40,833 bases of DNA, taken from positions 1 to 40,833 of the forward strand of contig CABYVH010000006.1 in assembly GCA_902522365.1 (NCBI GenBank). The letters run 5' to 3'. Shown piece after piece: positions 9,570 to 18,107 of this stretch. The position numbers were made by a program, and so were the translations under genes. This DNA comes from an uncultured Pelagibacteraceae bacterium (GTDB lineage Bacteria > Pseudomonadota > Alphaproteobacteria > Pelagibacterales > Pelagibacteraceae). Positions within the stretch are counted from its first letter, which is position 1. Each line of letters starts with the position of its first letter. A model generated the notes under the pieces. The model worked only from the letters and a program-made list of their open reading frames with translations. It did no database searches and had not been told where the DNA came from.

Positions 9570-10466
9570 ATTATTAATCTCTAAATTTGATTTCTTTAAA
9601 GTATCTGTAATATATTTGTAACCCTTAATAGCATATTCAAGTGGATTAGCTTTTTTAGGATCTTGTTCAGCCTCCACAACAAGCCAACCCTGATAATTAT
9701 TTTTTTTTAAAATATCAAACAAAGGTTTATAGTCGATACACCCATCACCAGGTACGGTAAAGGCACCTTCTAAAAAGGCATCCCTAAAACTTAAATCTTC
9801 AGAAAGAGCTTTTTTTAATACTTCTTCTCTAATATCTTTGCAGTGAATATGGATTACTCTTTCCTTGAATTTATTAATTAAATTAATTGAATTTCCCTGA
9901 GCAAATAACATATGACCAGTATCTAAAGTTAATTTTACACTATCATCTGTATTTTCTAGCAATCTAATTGTTTCTTCTTCTGTTTCAATAACTGTTCCCA
10001 TATGATGGTGATAAGCTAAAGGCATACCCTCATCTTCAAGATATTTTGCAAGTTCAGATATTTTTTCGCAATAATCTTTCCATTCTTGATCCATCATCTT
10101 AGGTCTACTGGAAAGTTTTTTTGTTGGATCACCCTGTATTGATCCAAAAACTTCAGCAAAAACGATACATGGAGCTTCACAATCTTTAAATAATTTAAGT
10201 TGGTCTTGAATTAAATTTTTTTCTTGTTCAACAGAATTTTTTCTAAGATTTCCGCTATACCAACCAGAACATAATTTTAAGTTATACTTATCTAATTTTG
10301 GTAATAATTCTTTGGATGTTTTTGGGAATTTACCACCTGACTCAATCCCAACAAATCCAGCCTGACTTGCCTCTGACAAACATTTTTCTAGAGGAGTATC
10401 TCCGCCTAGCTCAGGCATGTCATCATTACTCCAAGCAATTGGTGCTATACCTAATTTTACTGACAT
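9564..10466 (-). CDS. iolE: Sugar phosphate isomerase/epimerase-like TIM barrel; inosose dehydratase (IolE-like)
   Basis: MSVKLGIAPIAWSNDDMPELGGDTPLEKCLSEASQAGFVGIESGGKFP and LTLDTGHMLFAQGN, HIHCKDIR, PGDGCIDY are IolE-like. Start taken at Met12 of the ORF; the upstream Met at 10499 is possible. Confidence 0.82.
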   Translation of the reverse strand: MSVKLGIAPIAWSNDDMPELGGDTPLEKCLSEASQAGFVGIESGGKFPKTSKELLPKLDKYNLKLCSGWYSGNLRKNSVEQEKNLIQDQLKLFKDCEAPCIVFAEVFGSIQGDPTKKLSSRPKMMDQEWKDYCEKISELAKYLEDEGMPLAYHHHMGTVIETEEETIRLLENTDDSVKLTLDTGHMLFAQGNSINLINKFKERVIHIHCKDIREEVLKKALSEDLSFRDAFLEGAFTVPGDGCIDYKPLFDILKKNNYQGWLVVEAEQDPKKANPLEYAIKGYKYITDTLKKSNLEINNL

Positions 10467-10497
10467 AAATTTTTTATTTGTTAAGATATATTTAATC

Positions 10498-11643
10498 ATG
10501 AGATTAATTAAAGGAAAAAAAATTCAGCTTGGCGTAGTTGGAGGTGGTCCAAAATCTTGGATTGGTCATGTTCATAGAATTTCATCAAGATTTGATAATC
10601 AATATGAGATAGTTGCTGGTGTTTTTTCGAGAAATTCAAAACTATCTAAAAGCTTTGGTCAAAGCCTAGGTATTTTAAAAGAGAGATGCTATTCAAATTT
10701 TAGAGAAATGGCTGAAATAGAAGCGGTAAGAAAAGATGGTATTAATGTCGTGGCAATAATGACACCTCCTTCAAGTCACCAAATTATTGCAGAAAAATTT
10801 ATTGATAAAAATATACATGTGATTTGTGATAAACCATTTGCTGGAAATCTGACTCAAGCTAAGAAATTATTTAAAAAAATAAAATCAAATAAAAAAATTA
10901 AGTACGCTTTGACACATAATTATTCTGCCTATCCTATGGTTAGAGAGGCAAAAGTATTAATTGAAAAAGGTAAAATTGGAAAAGTTGAATACATAAACGT
11001 TGAATATGTTCAAGATTGGTCAGGTGGAGAAAATATTTCACAAAAAAATGCAAAGAAAAAGTTTAAATGGAAAATAGATAAAAATATTGTTGGAGCTTCA
11101 GCAGTATTAAACGAAATTGGCTCTCATGCATATCATATGGCAACTTACATATCAGGTTTAAAAGGTGAAACTATTTTTGCAGATATTAAACAAGTTTCAA
11201 ATAAAATTAAAATGGACAACAATGCTCAAGTAATGATTAATTTTAATAATGGTGCTAAAGGAATGTTTTGGACAAGTGTGATGGCTAGAGGTGGAGTTTA
11301 TGGATTACGAATAAGAATATTTGGAACAAAAGGAAGTTTGGAATGGGTTCAAAACGATCCAAACTATTTAAAACTTAATCCATCTACTGGTGCGGTAAAA
11401 TTTATTGAAAGAGGTTTTTTTAATGCTGAATTGTCTAAAAAATTTTCTAGATTAAAATTTGGACATCCTGAAGGATATTTGGATGCATTTGCAAATATTT
11501 ATCTTGAATTTGCAGATTCTTTGAAAAATAATTCAAAAAAAAGGTATTTTTATCCAAATGAGGATGAGGGACTTGAAACTGCAAAATTTATCGAGGCATG
11601 CAAAGTTTCAAACAGAAAAAAAAGATGGGTAAAAATAAAATAA
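10498..11643 (+). CDS. Gfo/Idh/MocA-family oxidoreductase
   Basis: Start at internal ATG 10498 (MRLIKGKKIQLGVVGGGPKSWIGHVHRISSRFDNQYEIVAGVFSR); the longer ORF from 10417 antisense-overlaps iolE. HVICDKPFAGNL is the family EKP-like motif. Confidence 0.87.
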   Translation: MRLIKGKKIQLGVVGGGPKSWIGHVHRISSRFDNQYEIVAGVFSRNSKLSKSFGQSLGILKERCYSNFREMAEIEAVRKDGINVVAIMTPPSSHQIIAEKFIDKNIHVICDKPFAGNLTQAKKLFKKIKSNKKIKYALTHNYSAYPMVREAKVLIEKGKIGKVEYINVEYVQDWSGGENISQKNAKKKFKWKIDKNIVGASAVLNEIGSHAYHMATYISGLKGETIFADIKQVSNKIKMDNNAQVMINFNNGAKGMFWTSVMARGGVYGLRIRIFGTKGSLEWVQNDPNYLKLNPSTGAVKFIERGFFNAELSKKFSRLKFGHPEGYLDAFANIYLEFADSLKNNSKKRYFYPNEDEGLETAKFIEACKVSNRKKRWVKIK

Positions 11644-12641
11644 AAACTGCTCTGTTTGGCCTTGGTAGAATTGGCCAGATGCATGCTAACAATTTAAGAA
11701 AAAATAGTGAATTCGATTTAAAATATGTTTTTGATTTAAATAAAAATTTATCGAACAAAATTTCAAAAAGATTTAATGCTATTTCAATAAATAATCCAGA
11801 TATTGCTTTTAAAGATAACGAAATTAAATGTATTTTTATAGCCTCCTCTACTTCTACGCATTTAAAGTTTATTGAAAAGGGTGCAAAATATAAAAAAGTT
11901 GTCTTTTGTGAAAAACCTCTAGATTTAAATTTAAAAAAAATTAATTCATCTCTAAAGAAAATTAAAAAGCTTAATCCTAAAGTACAAATAGGTTTTAATA
12001 GAAGATATGACCCAGGGCATAATTTACTTAAAAAGAATTTATTAAAGAATAAAATAGGTAAACTAGAAAAAATTATTATAACTAGTCGGGACCCTGCTCC
12101 TCCTTCATTGTCTTACTTAAAAAGTTCTGGAGGAATTTTTAAAGATATGATGATTCATGATTTTGATTTAGCAAGATACTACTTGGGTTCAGATGAATTT
12201 ACATCAGTATTTGCTACTGGCAGCAATATATCAGATCAAAGATTTAATAAGATAAAAGACTATGAACTTGCAACCACAGTGCTTAAGTCGAAAAAAGGGG
12301 TACAATGTGTTATAACTAATTCAAGACATTGTAGTTTTGGTTATGACCAAAGAGTTGAGCTTTTTGGCGCAAAAGGAATGATGATATCTGATAATAAAAG
12401 AGATACAGAAACCAATCTCTTTTTAAAAAATTCTACAAATAATAAATCCCCTCTCCTCCATTTTTTTATAGAGAGATATGCAGAAGCTTTTAGGTTACAA
12501 TTATCTGACCTTGCAAACTTTTGTAAAAAAAATATTAAACCTAGAGCTGTTTTTGAAGATGGAAGAAAGTCTATAATGTTAGCAGAAGCTTCACAAAAAT
12601 CAGTTAAGTCAAAAAAATTTGAGAAATTAAAAATAAATTAG
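11625..12641 (+). CDS. Gfo/Idh/MocA-family oxidoreductase, inositol 2-dehydrogenase-like
   Basis: Start at MGKNKIKTALFGLGRIGQMHANNL (Met10 of the ORF); VVFCEKPLDLN, IGFNRRYDPGHNLLKKNL, SGGIFKDMMIHDFDLARYYLG are inositol 2-dehydrogenase-type motifs. Confidence 0.82.
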   Translation: MGKNKIKTALFGLGRIGQMHANNLRKNSEFDLKYVFDLNKNLSNKISKRFNAISINNPDIAFKDNEIKCIFIASSTSTHLKFIEKGAKYKKVVFCEKPLDLNLKKINSSLKKIKKLNPKVQIGFNRRYDPGHNLLKKNLLKNKIGKLEKIIITSRDPAPPSLSYLKSSGGIFKDMMIHDFDLARYYLGSDEFTSVFATGSNISDQRFNKIKDYELATTVLKSKKGVQCVITNSRHCSFGYDQRVELFGAKGMMISDNKRDTETNLFLKNSTNNKSPLLHFFIERYAEAFRLQLSDLANFCKKNIKPRAVFEDGRKSIMLAEASQKSVKSKKFEKLKIN

Positions 12642-12648
12642 AAATTTT

Positions 12649-13542
12649 TTATATATTTTGTATTTTTTTATCTCCTGCTTTTTTTACAAAGTAAATTCCT
12701 AAGACGACAGCACATAGAGCAATTAAAATTTTAGGTGTCACTAATTCGTTTAAGAAAATATATCCTAAAATTACACCAAATATCGGTATTAAATAAGCGA
12801 CCTGACTTTGAAAAACTAAGCCATTTTTCTTTAAAATCATAAATCTTAATAGCCATGCTATTCCAGTTGGAAAAATACCAAGATAAATCAAAGATAATGT
12901 GGACTCTAATGACGGATTTAAATTCCAAGGTTGCTCAAATATTAGTGATATTGGACAAGCAATTATAGCACCCCAAATAAGAATTGATGCAGTTACATTT
13001 TCATTTTTTTTATTACTAATTTTTAATGTTAAAATTCCTCCAATAACATAAAAAGTAGATCCTAAAAGTATCATAAGTGCAGAGAATAGATTTTCGTTAT
13101 TTATGAGTAAATTTTCTGAGAACATATAAACAATTCCTGAAAAACCTAAAACTATTCCAAATATTTTTATTAAATTGATCCTCTCTCCCTTAGCAAAAAA
13201 ATGTGCAAGTATCGTTGCACTTATGGGTGTAGTCGACATTAAAATTGCTGCTAGGTTACTTTGAACTTTTTGCACTCCGTATGCTATTAGAAAAAAAGGT
13301 ATAACTAAATTGATGATACCAATTGCTGCAAACCATTTCCAATCTTTAGAAAACGCTTCAATTTTAATTTTTTTGAAATAACAAAGTAATAATAATGGTA
13401 TCATTCCAAAAAAAATTCTTAAAAAAGCTATAGTTATTGGTCCATAAGAATATGTTGCAATTTTAATATTAAAAAAAGCTGAAGCCCAAAGTAAGGCCAA
13501 AAAAGTAAGAATAAAATAATCAGTAGCGTTTGGAGATTTCAT
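12649..13542 (-). CDS. EamA/DMT-superfamily permease
   Basis: 297 aa, about 10 hydrophobic segments, SNLAAILMSTTPISATILAHFFAKGERI and LIPIFGVILGYIFLNE. Confidence 0.88.
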   Translation of the reverse strand: MKSPNATDYFILTFLALLWASAFFNIKIATYSYGPITIAFLRIFFGMIPLLLLCYFKKIKIEAFSKDWKWFAAIGIINLVIPFFLIAYGVQKVQSNLAAILMSTTPISATILAHFFAKGERINLIKIFGIVLGFSGIVYMFSENLLINNENLFSALMILLGSTFYVIGGILTLKISNKKNENVTASILIWGAIIACPISLIFEQPWNLNPSLESTLSLIYLGIFPTGIAWLLRFMILKKNGLVFQSQVAYLIPIFGVILGYIFLNELVTPKILIALCAVVLGIYFVKKAGDKKIQNI

Positions 13543-14018
13543 TCAATTATATCTTCTATTGATCCATTAGTAATTTTTTTAAGATCTTCAAAATTTATTT
13601 TAAAAATACAGTTTGGGTGTCCAGCAGCAGCAAACAAATCTTCAAATCTATTCAGAGAACTATCAACTAATATCTGCAAGTTATTTGTGTGTCCTATCGG
13701 AGAGACTCCTCCAATTGTATATCCAGTTTGTTCTTTTACGTCATTTGGAGATGCCATGCTCAAATCTTTACTATTAAAAAACTTTTTTAGTTTGTTTAAT
13801 GAACACCTTTTGTCACCAGAGACCAAACATAAAAAATAATTTTCACCATTTTTAAAAAGTAGACTTTTTACGATCGCTCCTACTTCACAGTTTAATGATT
13901 TTGCTGCATCTACGGCTGTTCTTGCTGTATTTTCTAATTCTGTGACTGATAAAGTCTCATCAAATTCTTTTAATGCTTTTTCAGCTCTTTTAACTGGTTC
14001 TTTATTTAATAAACTCAT
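13539..14018 (-). CDS. YbaK/ProX-type aminoacyl-tRNA deacylase domain protein
   Basis: 159 aa; AKSLNCEVGAIVKSLLFKNG, TGYTIGGVSPIGH, AAAGHPNCIFKINFEDL typical of the YbaK fold. Confidence 0.85.
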   Translation of the reverse strand: MSLLNKEPVKRAEKALKEFDETLSVTELENTARTAVDAAKSLNCEVGAIVKSLLFKNGENYFLCLVSGDKRCSLNKLKKFFNSKDLSMASPNDVKEQTGYTIGGVSPIGHTNNLQILVDSSLNRFEDLFAAAGHPNCIFKINFEDLKKITNGSIEDIIE

Positions 14019-14159
14019 TATTGCAACTTAGGATTGATTGAAAATTCTAATTTTTTAAGGTTAATATACATGTAAAAAAAGCATAAGTGATATCTATTTA
14101 ATAGGCATTATTTATCTTTTCTTAACTGATAATAGAATTAAAAAATTATAGGAGATAAT

Positions 14160-15566
14160 ATGAGCGCTAAGGACGTACTAAAATTAATGAAGTCTAAGAA
14201 TATTGAATTCGTAGATCTTAGATTTACAGACCCAAGAGGCAAACTTCAGCATTTAACAATGGACACAACGATTGTTGATGAAGAAATGTTAAACGATGGA
14301 GTATTTTTTGACGGATCATCAATTGCAGGATGGAAAGCAATTAATGAGTCTGACATGATATTAAAACCTGATTTAAGAAGAAAAGTAATAGATCCTTACA
14401 CATCTCATAATACATTAATTTTGTTTTGTGATATTTTGGATGCTGTTAAAAGAGATCCATATGAAAGAGATCCAAGAGGTATTGCAAAAAAAGCTGAAGC
14501 GTATTTAAAGAAAACAGGGATTGGTGATACGGCTTACTTTGGTCCAGAGCCTGAGTTTTTTGTTTTTGATGACGTCAGAATTAAAAACGATATGAATGAA
14601 ACAAGTTTTTCAATTGATAGTTCAGAAGGTCCATATAATTCAGGAAAATCATACGATAATGGAAACATGGGTCATAGACCTGGAGTAAAAGGAGGATATT
14701 TTCCTGTACCTCCAGTAGATAGTGCACAAGATATGAGAGGTGAATATCTAAAAGGACTAAGAGATGTTGGAATTACAGTAGAAAAACACCACCATGAAGT
14801 TGCTCCAAGCCAACATGAACTTGGAATGTTATTTGGAACTTTAGTTGATCAAGCAGATAACGTTCAACTATACAAATATGTAGTTCAAATGGTTTCTCAC
14901 TCTTTTGGTAAAACTGCAACTTTTATGCCCAAGCCAGTTAAAGGAGATAATGGTTCAGGAATGCATACTCACCAATCAATTTGGAAAGGGAAAACTCCAG
15001 TTTTTTCTGGAAACAAATATGCAGGATTATCTCAAACAGCTCTTTATTATATTGGTGGAGTATTAAAGCATGCAAAAGCAATTAATGCATTTGCTAATGC
15101 TACTACAAATAGTTACAAAAGATTAATACCAGGATTTGAGGCTCCTGTTTTACTTGCATACTCTGCAAGAAATAGATCGGCTTCATGTAGAATTCCAATC
15201 ACGTTAAGTAAAAAAGGTGCAAGATGTGAAATCAGGTTCCCAGATGCATCTGGAAATCCATATTTAACATTTGCTTCCATGCTTATGGCTGGAATTGATG
15301 GAATTAAAAATAAAATTGATCCAGGTAAATCGTTTGACAAAGACCTTTATGCTTTATCAGAAAAGCAAGTTAAGAAAGTGCCAACTGTTTGCGGTTCTTT
15401 GAGAGAAGCAATGGAAGCTTTGGATAAAGATAGAAGTTTCTTAACTCAAGGTAATGTATTTACTGATGATCAAATAGATGCGTACATTGAGCTAAAATAT
15501 GAAGAAATTCATAATTTTGAACACACGCCGCACCCTATTGAATTCGACATGTATTATAGCTGTTAA
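14160..15566 (+). CDS. glnA: Glutamine synthetase type I
   Basis: 468 aa; FDGSSIAGWKAINESDM, HHEVAPSQHELGMLFGTLVDQADNVQLYKYVV, NGSGMHTHQS, KRLIPGFEAPVLLAYSARNRSASCRIP. SD-like aggag upstream. Confidence 0.98.
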   Translation: MSAKDVLKLMKSKNIEFVDLRFTDPRGKLQHLTMDTTIVDEEMLNDGVFFDGSSIAGWKAINESDMILKPDLRRKVIDPYTSHNTLILFCDILDAVKRDPYERDPRGIAKKAEAYLKKTGIGDTAYFGPEPEFFVFDDVRIKNDMNETSFSIDSSEGPYNSGKSYDNGNMGHRPGVKGGYFPVPPVDSAQDMRGEYLKGLRDVGITVEKHHHEVAPSQHELGMLFGTLVDQADNVQLYKYVVQMVSHSFGKTATFMPKPVKGDNGSGMHTHQSIWKGKTPVFSGNKYAGLSQTALYYIGGVLKHAKAINAFANATTNSYKRLIPGFEAPVLLAYSARNRSASCRIPITLSKKGARCEIRFPDASGNPYLTFASMLMAGIDGIKNKIDPGKSFDKDLYALSEKQVKKVPTVCGSLREAMEALDKDRSFLTQGNVFTDDQIDAYIELKYEEIHNFEHTPHPIEFDMYYSC

Positions 15567-15578
15567 AAAGCTTATTTT

Positions 15579-15615
15579 TATGGGATTACCTGCAGTAATA
15601 GCAGGTATTCCCATA
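15579..15615. repeat. Inverted repeat/hairpin downstream of glnA (15-nt arms, one T-T mismatch, 7-nt loop)
   Basis: tatgggattacctgc (15579-15593) agtaata gcaggtattcccata (15601-15615). No downstream U-tract, so not a canonical intrinsic terminator. Confidence 0.85.
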
Positions 15616-15654
15616 TTAGAATTCTAATTTCATTTATTTTTGCTATGAAAAGGT

Positions 15655-15792
15655 ATGACTAAGTTCATATCAAGAATTAAGAATATTATTGGTTATAATA
15701 GGCCTGAAATTAGAAAACCTAAGCGTAGAAAAAATAAAACTTACTCTATGAATAAAAGAGGCCAATATTGGTTTATTTCTTACTACCAATAA
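15655..15792 (+). CDS. Small basic hypothetical protein, 45 aa
   Basis: ATG 15655, TAA 15790-15792: MTKFISRIKNIIGYNRPEIRKPKRRKNKTYSMNKRGQYWFISYYQ. Not in the ORF track (below length cutoff). Ends 1 nt before the convergent gene at 15793. Weak SD (gaaaagg). Confidence 0.5.
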   Translation: MTKFISRIKNIIGYNRPEIRKPKRRKNKTYSMNKRGQYWFISYYQ

Positions 15793-16128
15793 TTAAATTT
15801 TAAAAGACTCTCCGCAGCCACATCTTTCAGTTTCATTTGGATTATTAAATACAAATTGAGAAGAAAATTGCTCTTTTTTATAATCCATTTCAGTTCCAAA
15901 AAGATACATTACTGCTGCTGGATCAATGAATACTTTTACTCCCTTATCTTCAATAACTTCGTCATTAGGATTAATCTCTTTTGTGTATTCCATAATATAA
16001 GACATTCCTGCGCATCCACCTGATTTTACTCCAACTCTAACACCAATAGAGTCATTTTCAGCAGAAGACATAATTTCTTTTATCCTCACTGCTGCTTGAT
16101 CGCTTAATGATATAACTTGTTTCGTCAT
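15793..16128 (-). CDS. Iron-sulfur cluster assembly accessory protein (A-type carrier, SufA/ErpA/IscA-like)
   Basis: 111 aa; VGVKSGGCAGMSYIMEY and ERCGCGESF C-terminal cysteine motif. Confidence 0.92.
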   Translation of the reverse strand: MTKQVISLSDQAAVRIKEIMSSAENDSIGVRVGVKSGGCAGMSYIMEYTKEINPNDEVIEDKGVKVFIDPAAVMYLFGTEMDYKKEQFSSQFVFNNPNETERCGCGESFKI

Positions 16129-16421
16129 AAATTTAATTCCAATTTTGCTGCCTCTGACATCATAGATTTATCCCATGGTGGCTCCCAAACTAAATCTAAA
16201 TCTACTTTATCAACTTCTTCTAATTGCATAATACTATCTTTGACTTCTTTAGGCAAACTTTCAGCTACTGGGCAATTTGGAGTGGTAAGTGTCATTTTTA
16301 CACTTATATTTTTTTTATCTACAGCAATATCGTATATTAATCCAAGTTCATAAATATTAACTGGTATTTCAGGATCATAAATTTTTTTTATTTCCTCAAT
16401 TACTTTTTCTTTTAATTCCAT
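16125..16421 (-). CDS. MIP18/DUF59-family Fe-S assembly protein (SufT-like)
   Basis: 98 aa; EIKKIYDPEIPVNIYELGLIYDIAV, MTLTTPNCPVAESLP, VDLVWEPPWDKSMMSEAAKLEL. Confidence 0.92.
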   Translation of the reverse strand: MELKEKVIEEIKKIYDPEIPVNIYELGLIYDIAVDKKNISVKMTLTTPNCPVAESLPKEVKDSIMQLEEVDKVDLDLVWEPPWDKSMMSEAAKLELNL

Positions 16422-16425
16422 AAAG

Positions 16426-16890
16426 TTACGACTCGGTATTAGTGGTTTCTTTTGAGTTGTCTAACGCAGATACAAAGGTATGCCATGATAGTGTTGCACA
16501 CTTAACTCTCATTGGATATTGTTTAACACCAGATAGGCACATTAATTTAGTTTTTTCATCTTCTTTCAAGTATTCTGATTTTAACTCTGGATTTTCTTTT
16601 ATCATTCCTAAAAAATCTTCAACTATCTCTTTAGCCTCATGTTCATTTTTACCTTTAATTAAATCAGTCATGATAGAAGCTGATGCCATTGAAATAGCAC
16701 ATCCACTTCCCTCAAATGAAATATCTTCGACTATTTTTTGTCCGTTTAATTTAAGATAAACATGAACATTGTCTCCACATAATGGATTATGACCTTTAGC
16801 ATCTTTATTAAACTCATCTGTTTTACCAAGATTCCTTGGATTTTTTCCATGTTCTAAAATAATTTCTTGATAAAGTTCTTTTAAGTTCAT
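16426..16890 (-). CDS. sufU: SufU-type Fe-S scaffold / sulfur transfer protein
   Basis: 154 aa; LGKTDEFNKDAKGHNPLCGDNVHVYLKL, FEGSGCAISMASASIMTDLIKG, CLSGVKQYPMRVKCATLSWHTF. Confidence 0.92.
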   Translation of the reverse strand: MNLKELYQEIILEHGKNPRNLGKTDEFNKDAKGHNPLCGDNVHVYLKLNGQKIVEDISFEGSGCAISMASASIMTDLIKGKNEHEAKEIVEDFLGMIKENPELKSEYLKEDEKTKLMCLSGVKQYPMRVKCATLSWHTFVSALDNSKETTNTES

Positions 16891-18107
16891 TTTAAATTAA
16901 ATATTTTTTTACAGTTATTAATTGAGTCGTTTAACTTGTCTAAATCATCTTTAGTATTATAAATTCCAACTGACGCTCTTGCACTAGCAGTTATATTTAG
17001 TTTATCATGTAATATTTGGCAACAATGGTGGCCTGCTCTTATTGCAACGCCATCTTCATCAAGTATTGTTGCAATATCATGAGGGTGAACACCTTCTAAT
17101 GTGAACGATAAAACTCCACCTTTGTTTTTTGGACTACCAATCAATTTAACAGAATTATTTTTTTGTAATAGCTCTTGACCATACTCAACTAAATCAGCTT
17201 CATGTTTCATAATATTCTCTATACCAACACTCTCCATAAACTTAATTGACTGATCAAATGCAATAACTTGAGCTGTAGCCATTGTCCCTGCCTCATATTT
17301 ATTTGGCAAATCACCATAAGATATTTTATCTTTTTTAACTTCTCTAATCATTCCACCTCCACCTTGATAGGGTGGCAGTTCTTCTAACCACTTCTTTTTA
17401 CCGTACAAAACACCTAGTCCAGTAGGCCCATACATTTTATGGCATGATATTGCATAAAAATCACAATCTAAGTCTTGCATATCTAATTTAAGATGAGGAG
17501 CTCCCTGACAACCATCAATGACAACTATTATTCCCTTAGAGTGAGCAAGATCTGTTATTTCTTTAACAGGCAATATTGCTCCAGTAACGTTAGATAGATG
17601 AGTAATTGCAATTACTTTGGTCTTAGAAGTTATTTTTTTTTCAATATCTTCCAGAGAAATATCTCCATCTTCATTTACCTCTGCAAAGTTAATTTTTATA
17701 TTCTTTGATTTTCTTAAAAAATGCCAAGGCACATAATTTGAATGATGCTCAAGCTCTGTAATTAAAATTTCGTCACCCTCATTTAGATATTTTTGCCCTA
17801 GAGTATTGGCCACCAGATTCAATGCCTCGGTTGCTCCTTTGGTGAAAACTATTTCATTTTTATCTTTAGCATTAATATATTTTTGAACAGAAGACCTTGT
17901 ATTTTCATATAAGTTTGTTGCTGCAACTGCTAAATAATGAACACTTCTTCCAACATTTGAAAATTGCTTAGTATAAAACTCATTTATTTTATCAGCTACT
18001 ACTTTTGGTTTTTGAGATGAGTTAGCACTATCTAAATAGACTAAATCATTATTTTGAATTTTTTCATCAAATATAGGAAATTCAGTTTTTATATTTTCTA
18101 TTTTCAT
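16887..18107 (-). CDS. sufS: Cysteine desulfurase SufS
   Basis: 406 aa; LVYLDSANSSQKPKVV, ITELEHHSNYVPWHFL, VVIDGCQGAPHLKLDMQDLDCDFYAISCHKMYGPTGLGVLYGK, IRAGHHCCQ. Confidence 0.95.
   Translation of the reverse strand: MKIENIKTEFPIFDEKIQNNDLVYLDSANSSQKPKVVADKINEFYTKQFSNVGRSVHYLAVAATNLYENTRSSVQKYINAKDKNEIVFTKGATEALNLVANTLGQKYLNEGDEILITELEHHSNYVPWHFLRKSKNIKINFAEVNEDGDISLEDIEKKITSKTKVIAITHLSNVTGAILPVKEITDLAHSKGIIVVIDGCQGAPHLKLDMQDLDCDFYAISCHKMYGPTGLGVLYGKKKWLEELPPYQGGGGMIREVKKDKISYGDLPNKYEAGTMATAQVIAFDQSIKFMESVGIENIMKHEADLVEYGQELLQKNNSVKLIGSPKNKGGVLSFTLEGVHPHDIATILDEDGVAIRAGHHCCQILHDKLNITASARASVGIYNTKDDLDKLNDSINNCKKIFNLK

Noticed and set aside
10417-10497. N-terminal extension of the Gfo/Idh/MocA ORF starting at 10417
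   Set aside because: Antisense to the iolE N-terminus; the dehydrogenase Rossmann region begins right after the ATG at 10498.
12731-12928. 65-aa minus-strand ORF in another frame of the EamA permease gene
   Set aside because: Same-strand alternate frame within a strong CDS; no independent support.
14019-14159. Possible glnA-type (glutamine) riboswitch in the glnA leader
   Set aside because: I could not find the conserved aptamer core or a convincing stem set in this 141-nt AT-rich leader; only a plain SD (aggag) is clear.
15579-15615. Calling the glnA 3' hairpin an intrinsic terminator
   Set aside because: No poly-T tract follows either arm; retained only as an inverted repeat of unknown role.
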